Shown here: positions 5,870 through 15,600 of the stretch, piece after piece | How the letters are laid out: every line of letters begins with the position of its first letter | Numbering within the stretch: position 1 is the first letter of the stretch | DNA from: JANXLS01 sp038227045 | GTDB lineage: Bacteria; Planctomycetota; SZUA-567; H5-PLA8 | Direction: 5' to 3' | Length of the DNA: 28,716 nucleotides | Assembly: GCA_038227045.1 (NCBI GenBank) | Contig: JBBRQD010000074.1 | Span: 1 to 28,716 of the forward strand | Notes under the pieces: generated by a model | What the model was told of the DNA's origin: nothing | Databases searched by the model: none | What the model saw: the letters and a program-made list of their open reading frames with translations, nothing else | Made by a program: the position numbers and the translations under genes

Positions 5870-8800
5870 CTACTGCTTCGGCGGAGTCGCCTCGCGCACA
5901 ATCGCGCCATCGTTTTCGCTCAACACCAGAATCGAGAACTTCTGGACGTTGTCGATTTCGTTGGTGCTCAAGCTCGCGTAGTCGAGCTTCCCGCGCAGAT
6001 CCGTGTAGCCGTCCTTGTAGAACGCCACCACGCCATCTCTGTTCTTCGCGTACACTTTCACGTACGCTTTCGAGATCGGCTTGCTGGTGTCGGAATTGAG
6101 CACCTTCACCTGTCCATAGTTTTCGACGACCTGCACCGACAGCGAATTCGCGTAGTATGCGCGCGACTTCTTCACGCCACCGGCCACAATTTCCACCATC
6201 ACGTTGCTGCTCAGGAATTCCTTTGGCAGATCCATCGTCAGCGCGTTCTTTCCAGCGGGCAGTTGCACCGTCTCCATCTTGTTCGGCCGGATGTACGCGA
6301 ACTGGCCCGCGTATTCCTGCACGAACGGATTGCCGGAGAAGAGCAGTTCGATGTCCATCTTGTAGTAGTTGACGCGGCATTCGCCCAGGTTCTGGTAGTT
6401 GATCGCGATCTTCTTCGCTTCCACCGTGAACTCGAGATTCGGTTCGGTAGCGGCGAGCGCGGCCTGTTTCTGCTTCTTGTCGTCCTTATCGACAACGACA
6501 TTGTCTTTGCCGTCGATCTCGTCGCACTGCGCGCGCACTTCGGCGAACGAGTTGCGCCAGCGATCGACCGGATAGCCTGTGTACTTGTCGGCAATCGCGC
6601 GCGCCGCTTTCGAATCGCCGCCGTAAAACAGCGCGAAGCACTTGAAATAATCGTGCTGCAAACGCGTCACCAGCGCGTTCGGATCGACTTTGTCGAACAA
6701 CGCCAATCCTTCTTCGACGCGGTCCTGCAACAGCAGATAGTACGTCACTGCCATCCGGTCAACGTTGTCGAGCTGCGCGCGATAGGCCATGACATGCAGC
6801 AGGCGCTGATATTGTTCGGAGAAGCGGTCGTTCAAAATCTTGCGTATCTTGCCGAGCCGGTGCGCGCGCGCGTTCACCAGCGGGCTGTACTCCATGACCT
6901 GGTACGTCTTGCGAACCACCGGATCGATCGTGACGAGCTTGCTGTCCAGAATCGGTCCGCACTGCGCAATGAAGCCGTCGCTGTTCTGAAGGAATTCGCG
7001 CGTCGCGGCGATGTCCCCGTGCATCAGCGCGTATGACTCGACAATGTGGTTGTACACATGCCGTTGCGCCAGAAGCGTGACGACTTGCGTGAAGAACGCT
7101 GCGTCTTTCAAGCGCCAGGCGATCAGTTCCAGATTGAGCCGGTCGATGTTGTTCGCCTTCAAGTACGCAATCGTTTCCGCCGGCGTGCCGTTCTGTGAAA
7201 TGTAATCCCATGACGCCGTGTCGGCCTTCGTCAGTTTCTCGACGACGTTCAGCGTCTCGGCCGGAGTGAACGCGATGATCTTTTCGTTCTTCGCTACCTG
7301 CACCGGGTAATGCGCGTATTGGCCGGGCAGCGCGAAGTAGAAGTAGTATTCCGCGGAACTCGTCGCGTAGGGCGCAACGTCGAGGAAAATCCCCTTCGTG
7401 TAGAAACCGTTGCGCACTGGAATCGCACCGGCGGGAATCTGCATCAGCAATTCGAGCTTCTGCGGATTCGCCGTCGGGTTGGTCAGCACGATCTGGCAGC
7501 CGTACACGGCGTGCGTCAGGAATTCATCGCTGACATACTTCTCGTACTTTTCGTTGTTTTCAAAACGATAGCGGTCGTCCAGCTTGAAGAAATTCTCGCT
7601 AATCAGGATCTGCGACTTGCCGCCGTCCGCGCCTTCTTTGATTTCCTTGTGGAAGAGAATGATCGGGCTCTTGGCGCCCAGCGTCATCTTCGCGCCAGCG
7701 AATTCGCTGGTGTGCTTCTGCGCCTCGAACGGCAGATCGAGAACCGAGAGCGCGAACAGAATCTCGGTGAAACTGCGCGACGCATCGGCCAGATGAATCG
7801 AATAAAACTTGGCATTGCCGCCTTTGGCCATAAAGGCCGCATAGTCCTTCCAAAACGCGTTCACGGTGACGAGCGCGGCGTTTTGGTTTTCGATCGGCAG
7901 ATGATGGTAGTTGTTCTCGACCCATTCTTCGGTCTTGTCTAGCTTGCGATAAAACTGCCGCGCCTGCTGGCGCAGAGCCATGTCGTCATCGAACGCCTTT
8001 CCAGCCTCCCGCCGCGCGCGCGACGCGGGGGGAGCACCCGGCCCTTTGGCTTTCGCCTCGGCCTTCTTCAACGAGCGCTCTTCGGATTGTTCCTTGGACG
8101 CCAGTTGCTTCTCTTGTTCTTGCAGGCGATCCATCTTTTCGCCTGCCTTGTCCGCTCTGGCATCCGATTCGTCCCGGGCTTTTCCGTCTTTGGCAAGACC
8201 CTCGCTCGCAGCAAGAGCTCCCGCCATTGCAGGTGCCGGAGGCGCGGCCGCCGTTGCGTTTTGCGCCGGCATGTCCTTCGGCGCATTCACGACCATGCGC
8301 GCCGCGTCGATCCCCAGCACGTCGTTCGTTTCGAGCGCGCTACCTTTGATCGCCGTCTGATACAGCATGTTGAAGTGTTCGATGTCCGGCGGCAGCAGAT
8401 CGAAGAGATCGTTGACATGCCGCGCCCCGGCTTCGCCCTCGCCCTGAATGCGCTGGATCAGCAGAATGCGTTCGACAATATTGAGCTGCCCGTATGCCCA
8501 CGGCTTGAGGTACTCGCTGACATCGTCTTCAAGCAGGAAATGATCGATGAACTTCTTGTCCTTCTTGTTCTTCAAATAGGGCTGGACGGCAGTCTTGAAG
8601 AATTCAGGATCTTTCTTGAAGACAAAGAAGCTGAGTTCGTGGCTGGCGTATTTGGAATAAAACTCGCGTTTCTCTTCCGGCTTCAACGACGGCCAGCGCG
8701 TGATGAAATTGAATTCCGCGAGATTCGCATTGCCACTCAGCGTCGCAAACAGCGCGTACGCTTTCGCAAGCGTGTCGTACGGCTCGATGGTCGATGTGCC

Positions 8801-11800
8801 GATGTCGGCAATCTCGAAATTCTGGTTTCCTTCCAGCACGGAGACCTGTTTGCGTTCCGTAAAATGTTTCGCCGGATCGAGTGTTTTGGCCAGGCGCAAA
8901 TCGATGGGCACCGTCTTTGTTTCGGGCAATACGATTTGCTTGTAAACCGTGTTACTGTGATCGACCAAGAGCAGATGAATCTGCTGCCCTGGTCCCAGAT
9001 CCTTGCGCAGGATCGTGACAATGCCATTAGCGTCGGGCTTCAAGTTGGCGAGCAGTACGGCTTGCGACGGAAGGAAATCGAAGTCCGCGAGGATGTTCGC
9101 GTCCGTGACGACTCTCGATCCACCGTGCCGTTTAACCATTAGTTTCTGGCCGCCGCCCCCCCGATTGCCAAAATCGCCGCCTTCCGCCGCGGAATTCTGC
9201 GCGGTCTCCGTTTTGCGAATTGCCCACGGATTGAGCAGCAGGCTGGGGCGGTTGAGCATGTTGCCGGGGTATTTCGTCGCGTACTTGCGATCCATGATGT
9301 AGCGGTATTCGTCGCCGATGTCGCGCCCGGCGAGATACTGCGATTCCGCGACGCCAACCACCACCTCCGACGGCTCTTCGAAATCCACTTTTCCAAGATG
9401 CCCGAGAATTGAAAATGCCGGATCGAAGCGCGTCGCGGCCACGTGCAGGCGTGCGAATTTGTCCGCGTTCTTAAGCGTCACTTTCACCGCATCGGGCGTC
9501 ACGTCCACCGCTGAAATCTGCAGCGGCGCGGGGTTGATCAATTCCAACATGCGCGCATTCGAAGTCGCGAAACCGTCAACCACGATGCCTTCGGCAATCT
9601 TCACGCTGATGTGGTGGTTCAATTCTTTGACGACGAAATCATAGTCGCCGCGCGGCAGTTCCGGGATTTCAAAGAAGCCGTCTTTGATCTTGATCGAATT
9701 GAATTGATCGACCAAAAATCCGGTCCCGCGCTTTTCAAGCAGCGACACTTCCGCGCGGCTGGGTGCCAGCAGCTTGCCCATATACGCGACGCGCAGCGCT
9801 TCGCCGGCTTTCGCATTGAGCGAATGCGGCAGGCTGTGGTGCGCGCTCGCGATCGGCCAATTTCGGTTCTGTCCATCGATGCCGGCCGTCTGAACCCACG
9901 CCACGCCCAATTCATCCAGCGGCCCGAGATCGATCCGCCCATCCGGCCCGCTTTGCAGCGTGATATGAATAACTTCGGTGAAGTCCCGGTGCCTGATATC
10001 CACATTAATCGCGCGATCCGGAAGCACCTCGCCGCTCTTGCCGAGAATGGTGAGAATGTAGCCCTTGTCGAGCCGGCTGAAATGCACGTCCGCGAAATGC
10101 TCGGTCTTGTCGATCTGGTTGAGCGAGAATGAAGCCGAGTCCGCCAGATCGATCTTGTTTCCCGTGCTCAAGACTTGAATCTTGGCCTTCAGCCTGATGT
10201 GCAGGTCGCTCAAGTTTTCGGGGACTTGGAATTCGTAAACCGTTTCGGCGTCGTCCTGCAGTTTGAAATCGCGCACTTCCTTCGCCGACGCCACGCCGTC
10301 GCGGTCGACGGATTGCAGCACGAGCGTCACTTCTTCAAGAGCCTTGAATCCAATCGCCGTGCCGTTGACATACAGCATCGGCCGCACGAGCAGGCGTGCT
10401 TTCTTGCGCTTCAACAGTTCCTCGCGTTCGACATAAATCCCCGCCATGAGTTTGTAATTTTCGGAGAGGTGCTGAAAGTTGTCGAGCGAGAGCAGATTGC
10501 CCGCGGTGACGACGATGTTCTGGCGTCCCGGCGCATTCGTGAACGGAATCAGAATGTCGCCGTCCGCGCTCGATTTGTACTCGTGCCCCGACAGCCAGAT
10601 CGATGCCGTCTTCTGCTTCGTGTTGCTCTCGTCGAGCACCGTGAAAATATGTCCCGCCGCGCTGGAGCGTTCCAATGCTCGCACGCGCCCCTTGTGGATG
10701 ACGGCGCGGCTGCTCTTGCCGTTGCCGATGAAATCGACGACGTACACGCCGGGGTTTTTCAGCGTCGGAAAATCAAACGTGCGGCGCACGCGGCGCAGCG
10801 GCGGATCGTCGTAATTGTTGGGTGTCTCCTGATTGGCCACGAGACCGTCGAGATTGATGCTCGTCTCGACTTCGCGCTGCAACTCGCGGTAATAATTCAT
10901 CGTGTTGACTTCGTACACTTTCACCATCAGCGTCTTGACGTTCTTGACATCCAGCGCCAGCGAGACTGCTTCGTCGGCGCGGAAATACTCTTTATTCGTC
11001 GGCGCGAAGGCGATGTCCACGCGCTCCTTGAGCTGCTGGAAGCGCACCGGATTGTTCAGCAGTGAGTACCACTTTTCCTGATCGCCCGCGCCGCTCAAAA
11101 TCTTGGCTTCGGCGAAGAGATCTTTAAGCCACGTGTCTTGGACAAAAACGGCATACGGTTCATAGGTGTCTTCCGTCAAAAAGAAATGCGAAAGATAATC
11201 GCGCACAAGCTGTTCATCGTTCGGCACCGGCGGAAGCAGCGTCTCGATAAATTGCTGGCCGAGTTGCGCGCGGGCATTGTTCTTCTCCAATTGGTGTTTA
11301 ACGTAATCCTGATTGATATAATGAACCGTGCGCGGCAGTTTCAGATATTCCATGAAACGATCTTTGTCGTACACGCCCTGCTTGAGATCGTACGCCAGCC
11401 GCTCATACATAATCTGAGCCTTGAGCGAATTGAAATTCGGCGCAAGCTTGGAGACGAACGCCCACATTCGTTCGAGATGCGCGAGATGTTCCTTATCGTC
11501 GTGCTTCCAGTCGATGTCGGGATTCGGCTGCAGCCGCGACAGATACACGTTTACGTAATTGTTGTTGTTCAGCAGGTCGGGCATCAGCTTCGCAATTTCG
11601 TCGAGCTGACTGAGCAGCAACAGGCGATGAATTTCGATCGATCCGAAGCCGCTGCTGTTTTGGAATTTCAAGTCGCTGACGACGAGCTTCGAAAGCCCCT
11701 CGTAATCGGGGCGCTTGAGGCGCTGAAGCAACTGGCGGCGGCGGTTGCCGTCGGCATTTTCACCGGAGAACATGGGTGTTCCGATCAGCATATCGATGGC

Positions 11801-12286
11801 GCTGTCTTCGAAACCGCTCAGTTCGCCGTGATGATTCAAGGCGCTGGCAATGAGCGTTTCAATGGACAAAATTTTAGGATCGAGCCGGATGGGGTGGTTG
11901 GGCTTCTGGCCCGGAATGAAGCGCTGGTGGTTGAATTGCAGGCCCAGCCGCCAGGTGATGAAATCGAACGTCTTCTTTGGATTCTTGTCGAAGGTCAGCA
12001 GCGCCTGGCGATTCTTGATCTCCGCCACGCGCCCATTCTCGCCGTGGCGCTGAATCCATTGCGGGAGCAGCGCATCGACTTTGTCGAACTGCGCGCTGTT
12101 TTGCAGGTGGACGCAGTTATAATAATAATAGTCGTCCGTGCCCGGAATAAGTTGCTTGAGCGTCTCGTCGCGATTGGGCGAGAGCGCGAACTCCTCGGCA
12201 ATGCCGATTTCAGATGCGTGCATGGAAATCTCCGTCATGGAAAAAAACGTGCAGAGGACGAGCAGGGGAAGATGAGTGCGGCGCAT
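5870..12286 (-). CDS. Giant exported alpha-2-macroglobulin/MG-domain-like protein
   Basis: A protein of 2138 aa. The start at 12286 was chosen because it gives a compact signal peptide (MRRTHLPLLVLCTFFSM, cleavage near HAS) and has GGAG upstream. The ATG at 12322 has no ribosome site. A helical repeat-like N-terminal part (about 30-410) is followed by an MG2-like domain (about 430-560, with strands such as AVSLALDVKN and GVYVVDFIGNGKS). Several further beta-sandwich segments extend to about 1190. At about 1340-1430 there is a low-complexity Ala/Pro then Lys/Glu-rich, coiled-coil-like linker. A segment beginning KTEEWVENNYHHL follows, then TPR-like helices (about 1800-1930) and a C-terminal MG/CNA-like strand domain. 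I found no C-x-E-Q thioester. Bacterial relatives are periplasmic protease traps or structural proteins. With no thioester, a covalent trap mechanism is unlikely. It stands alone, convergent with the Nudix gene. Confidence 0.7.
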   Translation of the reverse strand: MRRTHLPLLVLCTFFSMTEISMHASEIGIAEEFALSPNRDETLKQLIPGTDDYYYYNCVHLQNSAQFDKVDALLPQWIQRHGENGRVAEIKNRQALLTFDKNPKKTFDFITWRLGLQFNHQRFIPGQKPNHPIRLDPKILSIETLIASALNHHGELSGFEDSAIDMLIGTPMFSGENADGNRRRQLLQRLKRPDYEGLSKLVVSDLKFQNSSGFGSIEIHRLLLLSQLDEIAKLMPDLLNNNNYVNVYLSRLQPNPDIDWKHDDKEHLAHLERMWAFVSKLAPNFNSLKAQIMYERLAYDLKQGVYDKDRFMEYLKLPRTVHYINQDYVKHQLEKNNARAQLGQQFIETLLPPVPNDEQLVRDYLSHFFLTEDTYEPYAVFVQDTWLKDLFAEAKILSGAGDQEKWYSLLNNPVRFQQLKERVDIAFAPTNKEYFRADEAVSLALDVKNVKTLMVKVYEVNTMNYYRELQREVETSINLDGLVANQETPNNYDDPPLRRVRRTFDFPTLKNPGVYVVDFIGNGKSSRAVIHKGRVRALERSSAAGHIFTVLDESNTKQKTASIWLSGHEYKSSADGDILIPFTNAPGRQNIVVTAGNLLSLDNFQHLSENYKLMAGIYVEREELLKRKKARLLVRPMLYVNGTAIGFKALEEVTLVLQSVDRDGVASAKEVRDFKLQDDAETVYEFQVPENLSDLHIRLKAKIQVLSTGNKIDLADSASFSLNQIDKTEHFADVHFSRLDKGYILTILGKSGEVLPDRAINVDIRHRDFTEVIHITLQSGPDGRIDLGPLDELGVAWVQTAGIDGQNRNWPIASAHHSLPHSLNAKAGEALRVAYMGKLLAPSRAEVSLLEKRGTGFLVDQFNSIKIKDGFFEIPELPRGDYDFVVKELNHHISVKIAEGIVVDGFATSNARMLELINPAPLQISAVDVTPDAVKVTLKNADKFARLHVAATRFDPAFSILGHLGKVDFEEPSEVVVGVAESQYLAGRDIGDEYRYIMDRKYATKYPGNMLNRPSLLLNPWAIRKTETAQNSAAEGGDFGNRGGGGQKLMVKRHGGSRVVTDANILADFDFLPSQAVLLANLKPDANGIVTILRKDLGPGQQIHLLLVDHSNTVYKQIVLPETKTVPIDLRLAKTLDPAKHFTERKQVSVLEGNQNFEIADIGTSTIEPYDTLAKAYALFATLSGNANLAEFNFITRWPSLKPEEKREFYSKYASHELSFFVFKKDPEFFKTAVQPYLKNKKDKKFIDHFLLEDDVSEYLKPWAYGQLNIVERILLIQRIQGEGEAGARHVNDLFDLLPPDIEHFNMLYQTAIKGSALETNDVLGIDAARMVVNAPKDMPAQNATAAAPPAPAMAGALAASEGLAKDGKARDESDARADKAGEKMDRLQEQEKQLASKEQSEERSLKKAEAKAKGPGAPPASRARREAGKAFDDDMALRQQARQFYRKLDKTEEWVENNYHHLPIENQNAALVTVNAFWKDYAAFMAKGGNAKFYSIHLADASRSFTEILFALSVLDLPFEAQKHTSEFAGAKMTLGAKSPIILFHKEIKEGADGGKSQILISENFFKLDDRYRFENNEKYEKYVSDEFLTHAVYGCQIVLTNPTANPQKLELLMQIPAGAIPVRNGFYTKGIFLDVAPYATSSAEYYFYFALPGQYAHYPVQVAKNEKIIAFTPAETLNVVEKLTKADTASWDYISQNGTPAETIAYLKANNIDRLNLELIAWRLKDAAFFTQVVTLLAQRHVYNHIVESYALMHGDIAATREFLQNSDGFIAQCGPILDSKLVTIDPVVRKTYQVMEYSPLVNARAHRLGKIRKILNDRFSEQYQRLLHVMAYRAQLDNVDRMAVTYYLLLQDRVEEGLALFDKVDPNALVTRLQHDYFKCFALFYGGDSKAARAIADKYTGYPVDRWRNSFAEVRAQCDEIDGKDNVVVDKDDKKQKQAALAATEPNLEFTVEAKKIAINYQNLGECRVNYYKMDIELLFSGNPFVQEYAGQFAYIRPNKMETVQLPAGKNALTMDLPKEFLSSNVMVEIVAGGVKKSRAYYANSLSVQVVENYGQVKVLNSDTSKPISKAYVKVYAKNRDGVVAFYKDGYTDLRGKLDYASLSTNEIDNVQKFSILVLSENDGAIVREATPPKQ

Positions 12287-12441
12287 GGCGATGACTCCGG
12301 CAATGGGCGATGATTTTCGCATAACGATAGCGAATGGGCGTTAGACTGCAACAGTACACGAATGGTTTCGCAGAAAGTTCGAATTCTTAGACCAATCGTC
12401 GGGTGCCACGGAGCAGTACCCTTGAACGGAGAACGGCAGGC

Positions 12442-12663
12442 ATGATAGCAGACGACCGATGCCCCTATTGCCAGGAACGCATGGAAAGCGGGCGTGTCAT
12501 GGCCGGAAAAGGCCCGATCAAATGGTATCCGGACGATGGAAATACGATCCTGGGCCTGATAAATCTCGACGCAAGACGCGTCGGCGAATACGGCTTTTTA
12601 AGACGCTCAAAGCTCATCGGCTTTCGCTGCCGCAAATGCGATGTGATTATCGTCAATGAGTGA
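12442..12663 (+). CDS. Small zinc-ribbon protein (DUF6487-like)
   Basis: A protein of 73 aa starting at ATG 12442 with GGAG/GGCAGG upstream. The frame can be extended to a GTG at 12403, but that part has no support. Two CxxC knuckles, CPYC near the N-terminus and CRKC near the C-terminus, frame a short domain with GPIKWYPDDGN and a hydrophobic VIIVNE end. This is the pattern of the DUF6487 putative zinc-binding family, by recall. Function is unknown. It is likely cytoplasmic, having no signal. It precedes the large propeller gene: its stop overlaps an alternative ATG of that gene by 8 bp and lies 34 bp before the preferred GTG, so the two are probably cotranscribed. Confidence 0.7.
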   Translation: MIADDRCPYCQERMESGRVMAGKGPIKWYPDDGNTILGLINLDARRVGEYGFLRRSKLIGFRCRKCDVIIVNE

Positions 12664-12697
12664 CAACACTGAACCGTTTTTATCGAGGACCAATAGC

Positions 12698-15600
12698 GTG
12701 ACGTTTTTAAAATCGACGCACTGTGCAGCACGAGCATCTTCCATCGTAATTATTTTCGCGGCGATTTCAGCGGGCGCTCTACATGCGGCAGACACAGGCG
12801 TGAAAGTGTCGTACCAGTTGCCGCTCGACGGCCCTCTTCCCAAGACATACTGCGTGACGCTGGCAATCGTCGATCCGAAGAATCCGGATTGGATCGTCAG
12901 CACATTTGTCGCGGCTCAGCCGCGCGCCGTAACGGCGGAGAATCAAGGCAAGTTCGCCGAAACGTGGGACGGTCTCGACGAAAATTTCATGCCGGTGCCT
13001 CCCGGCGATTACGGCGTCAAAGGCATTTACATGCCCGCGCAAAAATGGCGCGTGGATGGCGAATGGCACTCCGTCACGCCGAAATTCGTGGGCGGCGCGT
13101 CGGCGTGGATGCCGTCGCCCGAGCAATGGGACAAACCCGAGCCATTCGGCGGCGATCCGACACGCCAGCCGTTGGGCGATGTTGCTGTCGGATCCAATGG
13201 CGTTGCTGTGTTCGGTTACGTATATCTTGAGAACGGTACCAACAATCCGCTGATCGATTTGAAGAAGCCGCTGGGCTACGATCAATTCATCCGTGCGTTC
13301 AACAGCGGCGGCGCGGCCGGCGGCTCAAGCGTGGCCACCGACGGCGAAAGCGTGTGGGGTTTCAGCACCGATGGCGGCAAAAAGTTCGTCTATCGCGCGG
13401 ACGGAAAGCCATTCGGTGACGGCAAAGGCGCAAATCGCAACCACGTCTATCTGCCTGCCGGCTGGGTCACCGCAATGGCTGCCGGCAAAGATGCGGGGGG
13501 CAAGACGGTTCTCTGCGTCGCGCAACGCGGAAAAATCGTCGAGCCGCACAAAGGCAATTACGAAGAGAGCAAGACCGAGTTCGCCGATGCAATCACGATT
13601 CACGATGGAGCCGATGGAAAAGTTCTCGCCGAATTGCCGCTCGCCCGGCCGCAGGGCATCGCGATTCGTGCGGGCGTGCTTTACGCGCTGCACGCGGACG
13701 GCGCGGGCATGGCCGTAAGTTTCACGCCGCTAAACGAGGCCGCTCAGGCGAAAATATGGACTCGCGCTTTCGCCGTTCCGGAAACCATCCATCCGGAGGA
13801 TATGGAAATCGATAGTCACGGACGGTTCTATCTCAGCGATTCGAAAGCAAACAAAGTTTTTAAACTCGACGGCAAAGGAAAAATCCTGCTCACATTCGGC
13901 CAGCTTTCGGAACAGAAGTCCGGCGGCTACGATCCATTGTCGTTCATGTCGCCGGGAAAGCTCGCCACGTGGACGGACGATGCGCGCAACGATCATTTGA
14001 TTATCGTCGAAAAAGCCGGGCCCAATCGTGCGAGCGAATGGAGCGCCGAGGGCAAACTGGAGCGCGAATTCCTGACGCTGCAAACAATGTGCAACGACGG
14101 CTACGCGTTCGATCCGGAGCATCCCGAGCACCTTTATATTCCGGGACAGCAGCACTGGCTGACGCGCTTCAAAGTGGATTACGCACACGGCACGTTTGTC
14201 GTCGATGCCGTCTGGCCAAACGTCGGCAACGATCCGCGCGCACCGAATCTCGACAAGCCGCAGCTCATTCGCGCCAACGGCAAGATGTACCTCGCCGCGG
14301 GACGTTCCTACAATGTGTATCGTCTCGACGGCGACCGCTGGCTGCTCTCCGCCGCGCTTCTGCATGAGAACGCCGGAGGCAAAGCGCGCTTTGCATTCTG
14401 GCACGATTCAAATGGCAATGGGCGCGTGGACGACGACGAAGTCGCGCCGGCTGAATTGCCGGGACACTTCATGACGTATCACGGGCAAAACTGGCTCGAC
14501 GATCTCTCAATGCTGGCGATCAATCAAGGCGGACAAGATGTCTGGCGGCTCGCGCCGATCGGTTTCGACGCGCACGGAAATCCCATTTTCAAAGAGTTCA
14601 CGAAACTATTCAGCGACCCTATTTTCGAAGCGCGCGCGGCGGGCAAAGCGGACGCGATTCATGGGGGCAACGAACTCGCTGTAAATTTTGCAAGCGATTG
14701 GATGCAGGGGGACGGCTCGCTTGCCGATGGTTTTTACATTCAGGCGCGGGGCGGAAAAAACTTCAGCGCGAACGAAGGTCCGCAACACAAAATTACGCGT
14801 TACGTGCCGGACGGCAAGGGCGGGTATCAATTGAAATGGCGCGCCGGCCGGACCGCTCTCGCACGCGTGACAGAGCGCGGTGAAATGTACGGCGGGATGC
14901 GCGTTCACAAGCCGGTCAACGGACTGCTGAGCGTCGTCGATCAAAGCCGCTGCGGCATTCTGCTGTACACGGAAAGCGGCCTGTACGTCGATACGATTTT
15001 TCCCGACGACCGCCGCGGTTTCACTCCGAAAACGGCAGGCGTTTACCCGCAGCCCGGCGAATTCTTCGCCGGGACGATTGTGCCGAACAAAGACAACGGA
15101 AAAATCTATTTCGCGATGGGCAAATACACGCCGACGATCTTCGAAGCGGAAGGTTGGTCGCTGCGCGACAATCCGGTGCGCGCGCTTGATACGGTTCAGC
15201 GCAGTGTAACAATCTCCGCCGCCCAAATTGCTCAACCGCCCGAGATCGCGCTGACGTTGCGCGGCGGGGCGGGCACCGCCAAATTCGCGCGCTTCACGCC
15301 GGCGCTCGGCGACGCGGCTCTCGATGGTTCGATGTCGGGCTGGGAATCCGCCGAGCCTGTTTTGTTTCAGGCGGACAAGGATCAGCACGTCGAAGTGCGC
15401 TGCCAGTATCGCCCCGACGAATTGTTGCTGCGCTGGCACGCCCGCATGGCCGCGCCGTTTGTGCCGAAACCGTTGCCGCCGTTGGAGCGCATCTTCACGC
15501 ACGATCAGCTCGCTGACACATTGAGCTTTTATATTCAAGGCGACGTCAACGCCAAGCCGGGCGGGGCGCTTGAAGGGCGTCCCGGCGATGCGCGCTTCGT

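Noticed and set aside
11138..12313. A 391-codon plus-strand frame opposite the macroglobulin N-terminus
   Set aside because: It is fully inside a clearly coding minus-strand gene, its product is compositionally odd, and it has no ribosome site.
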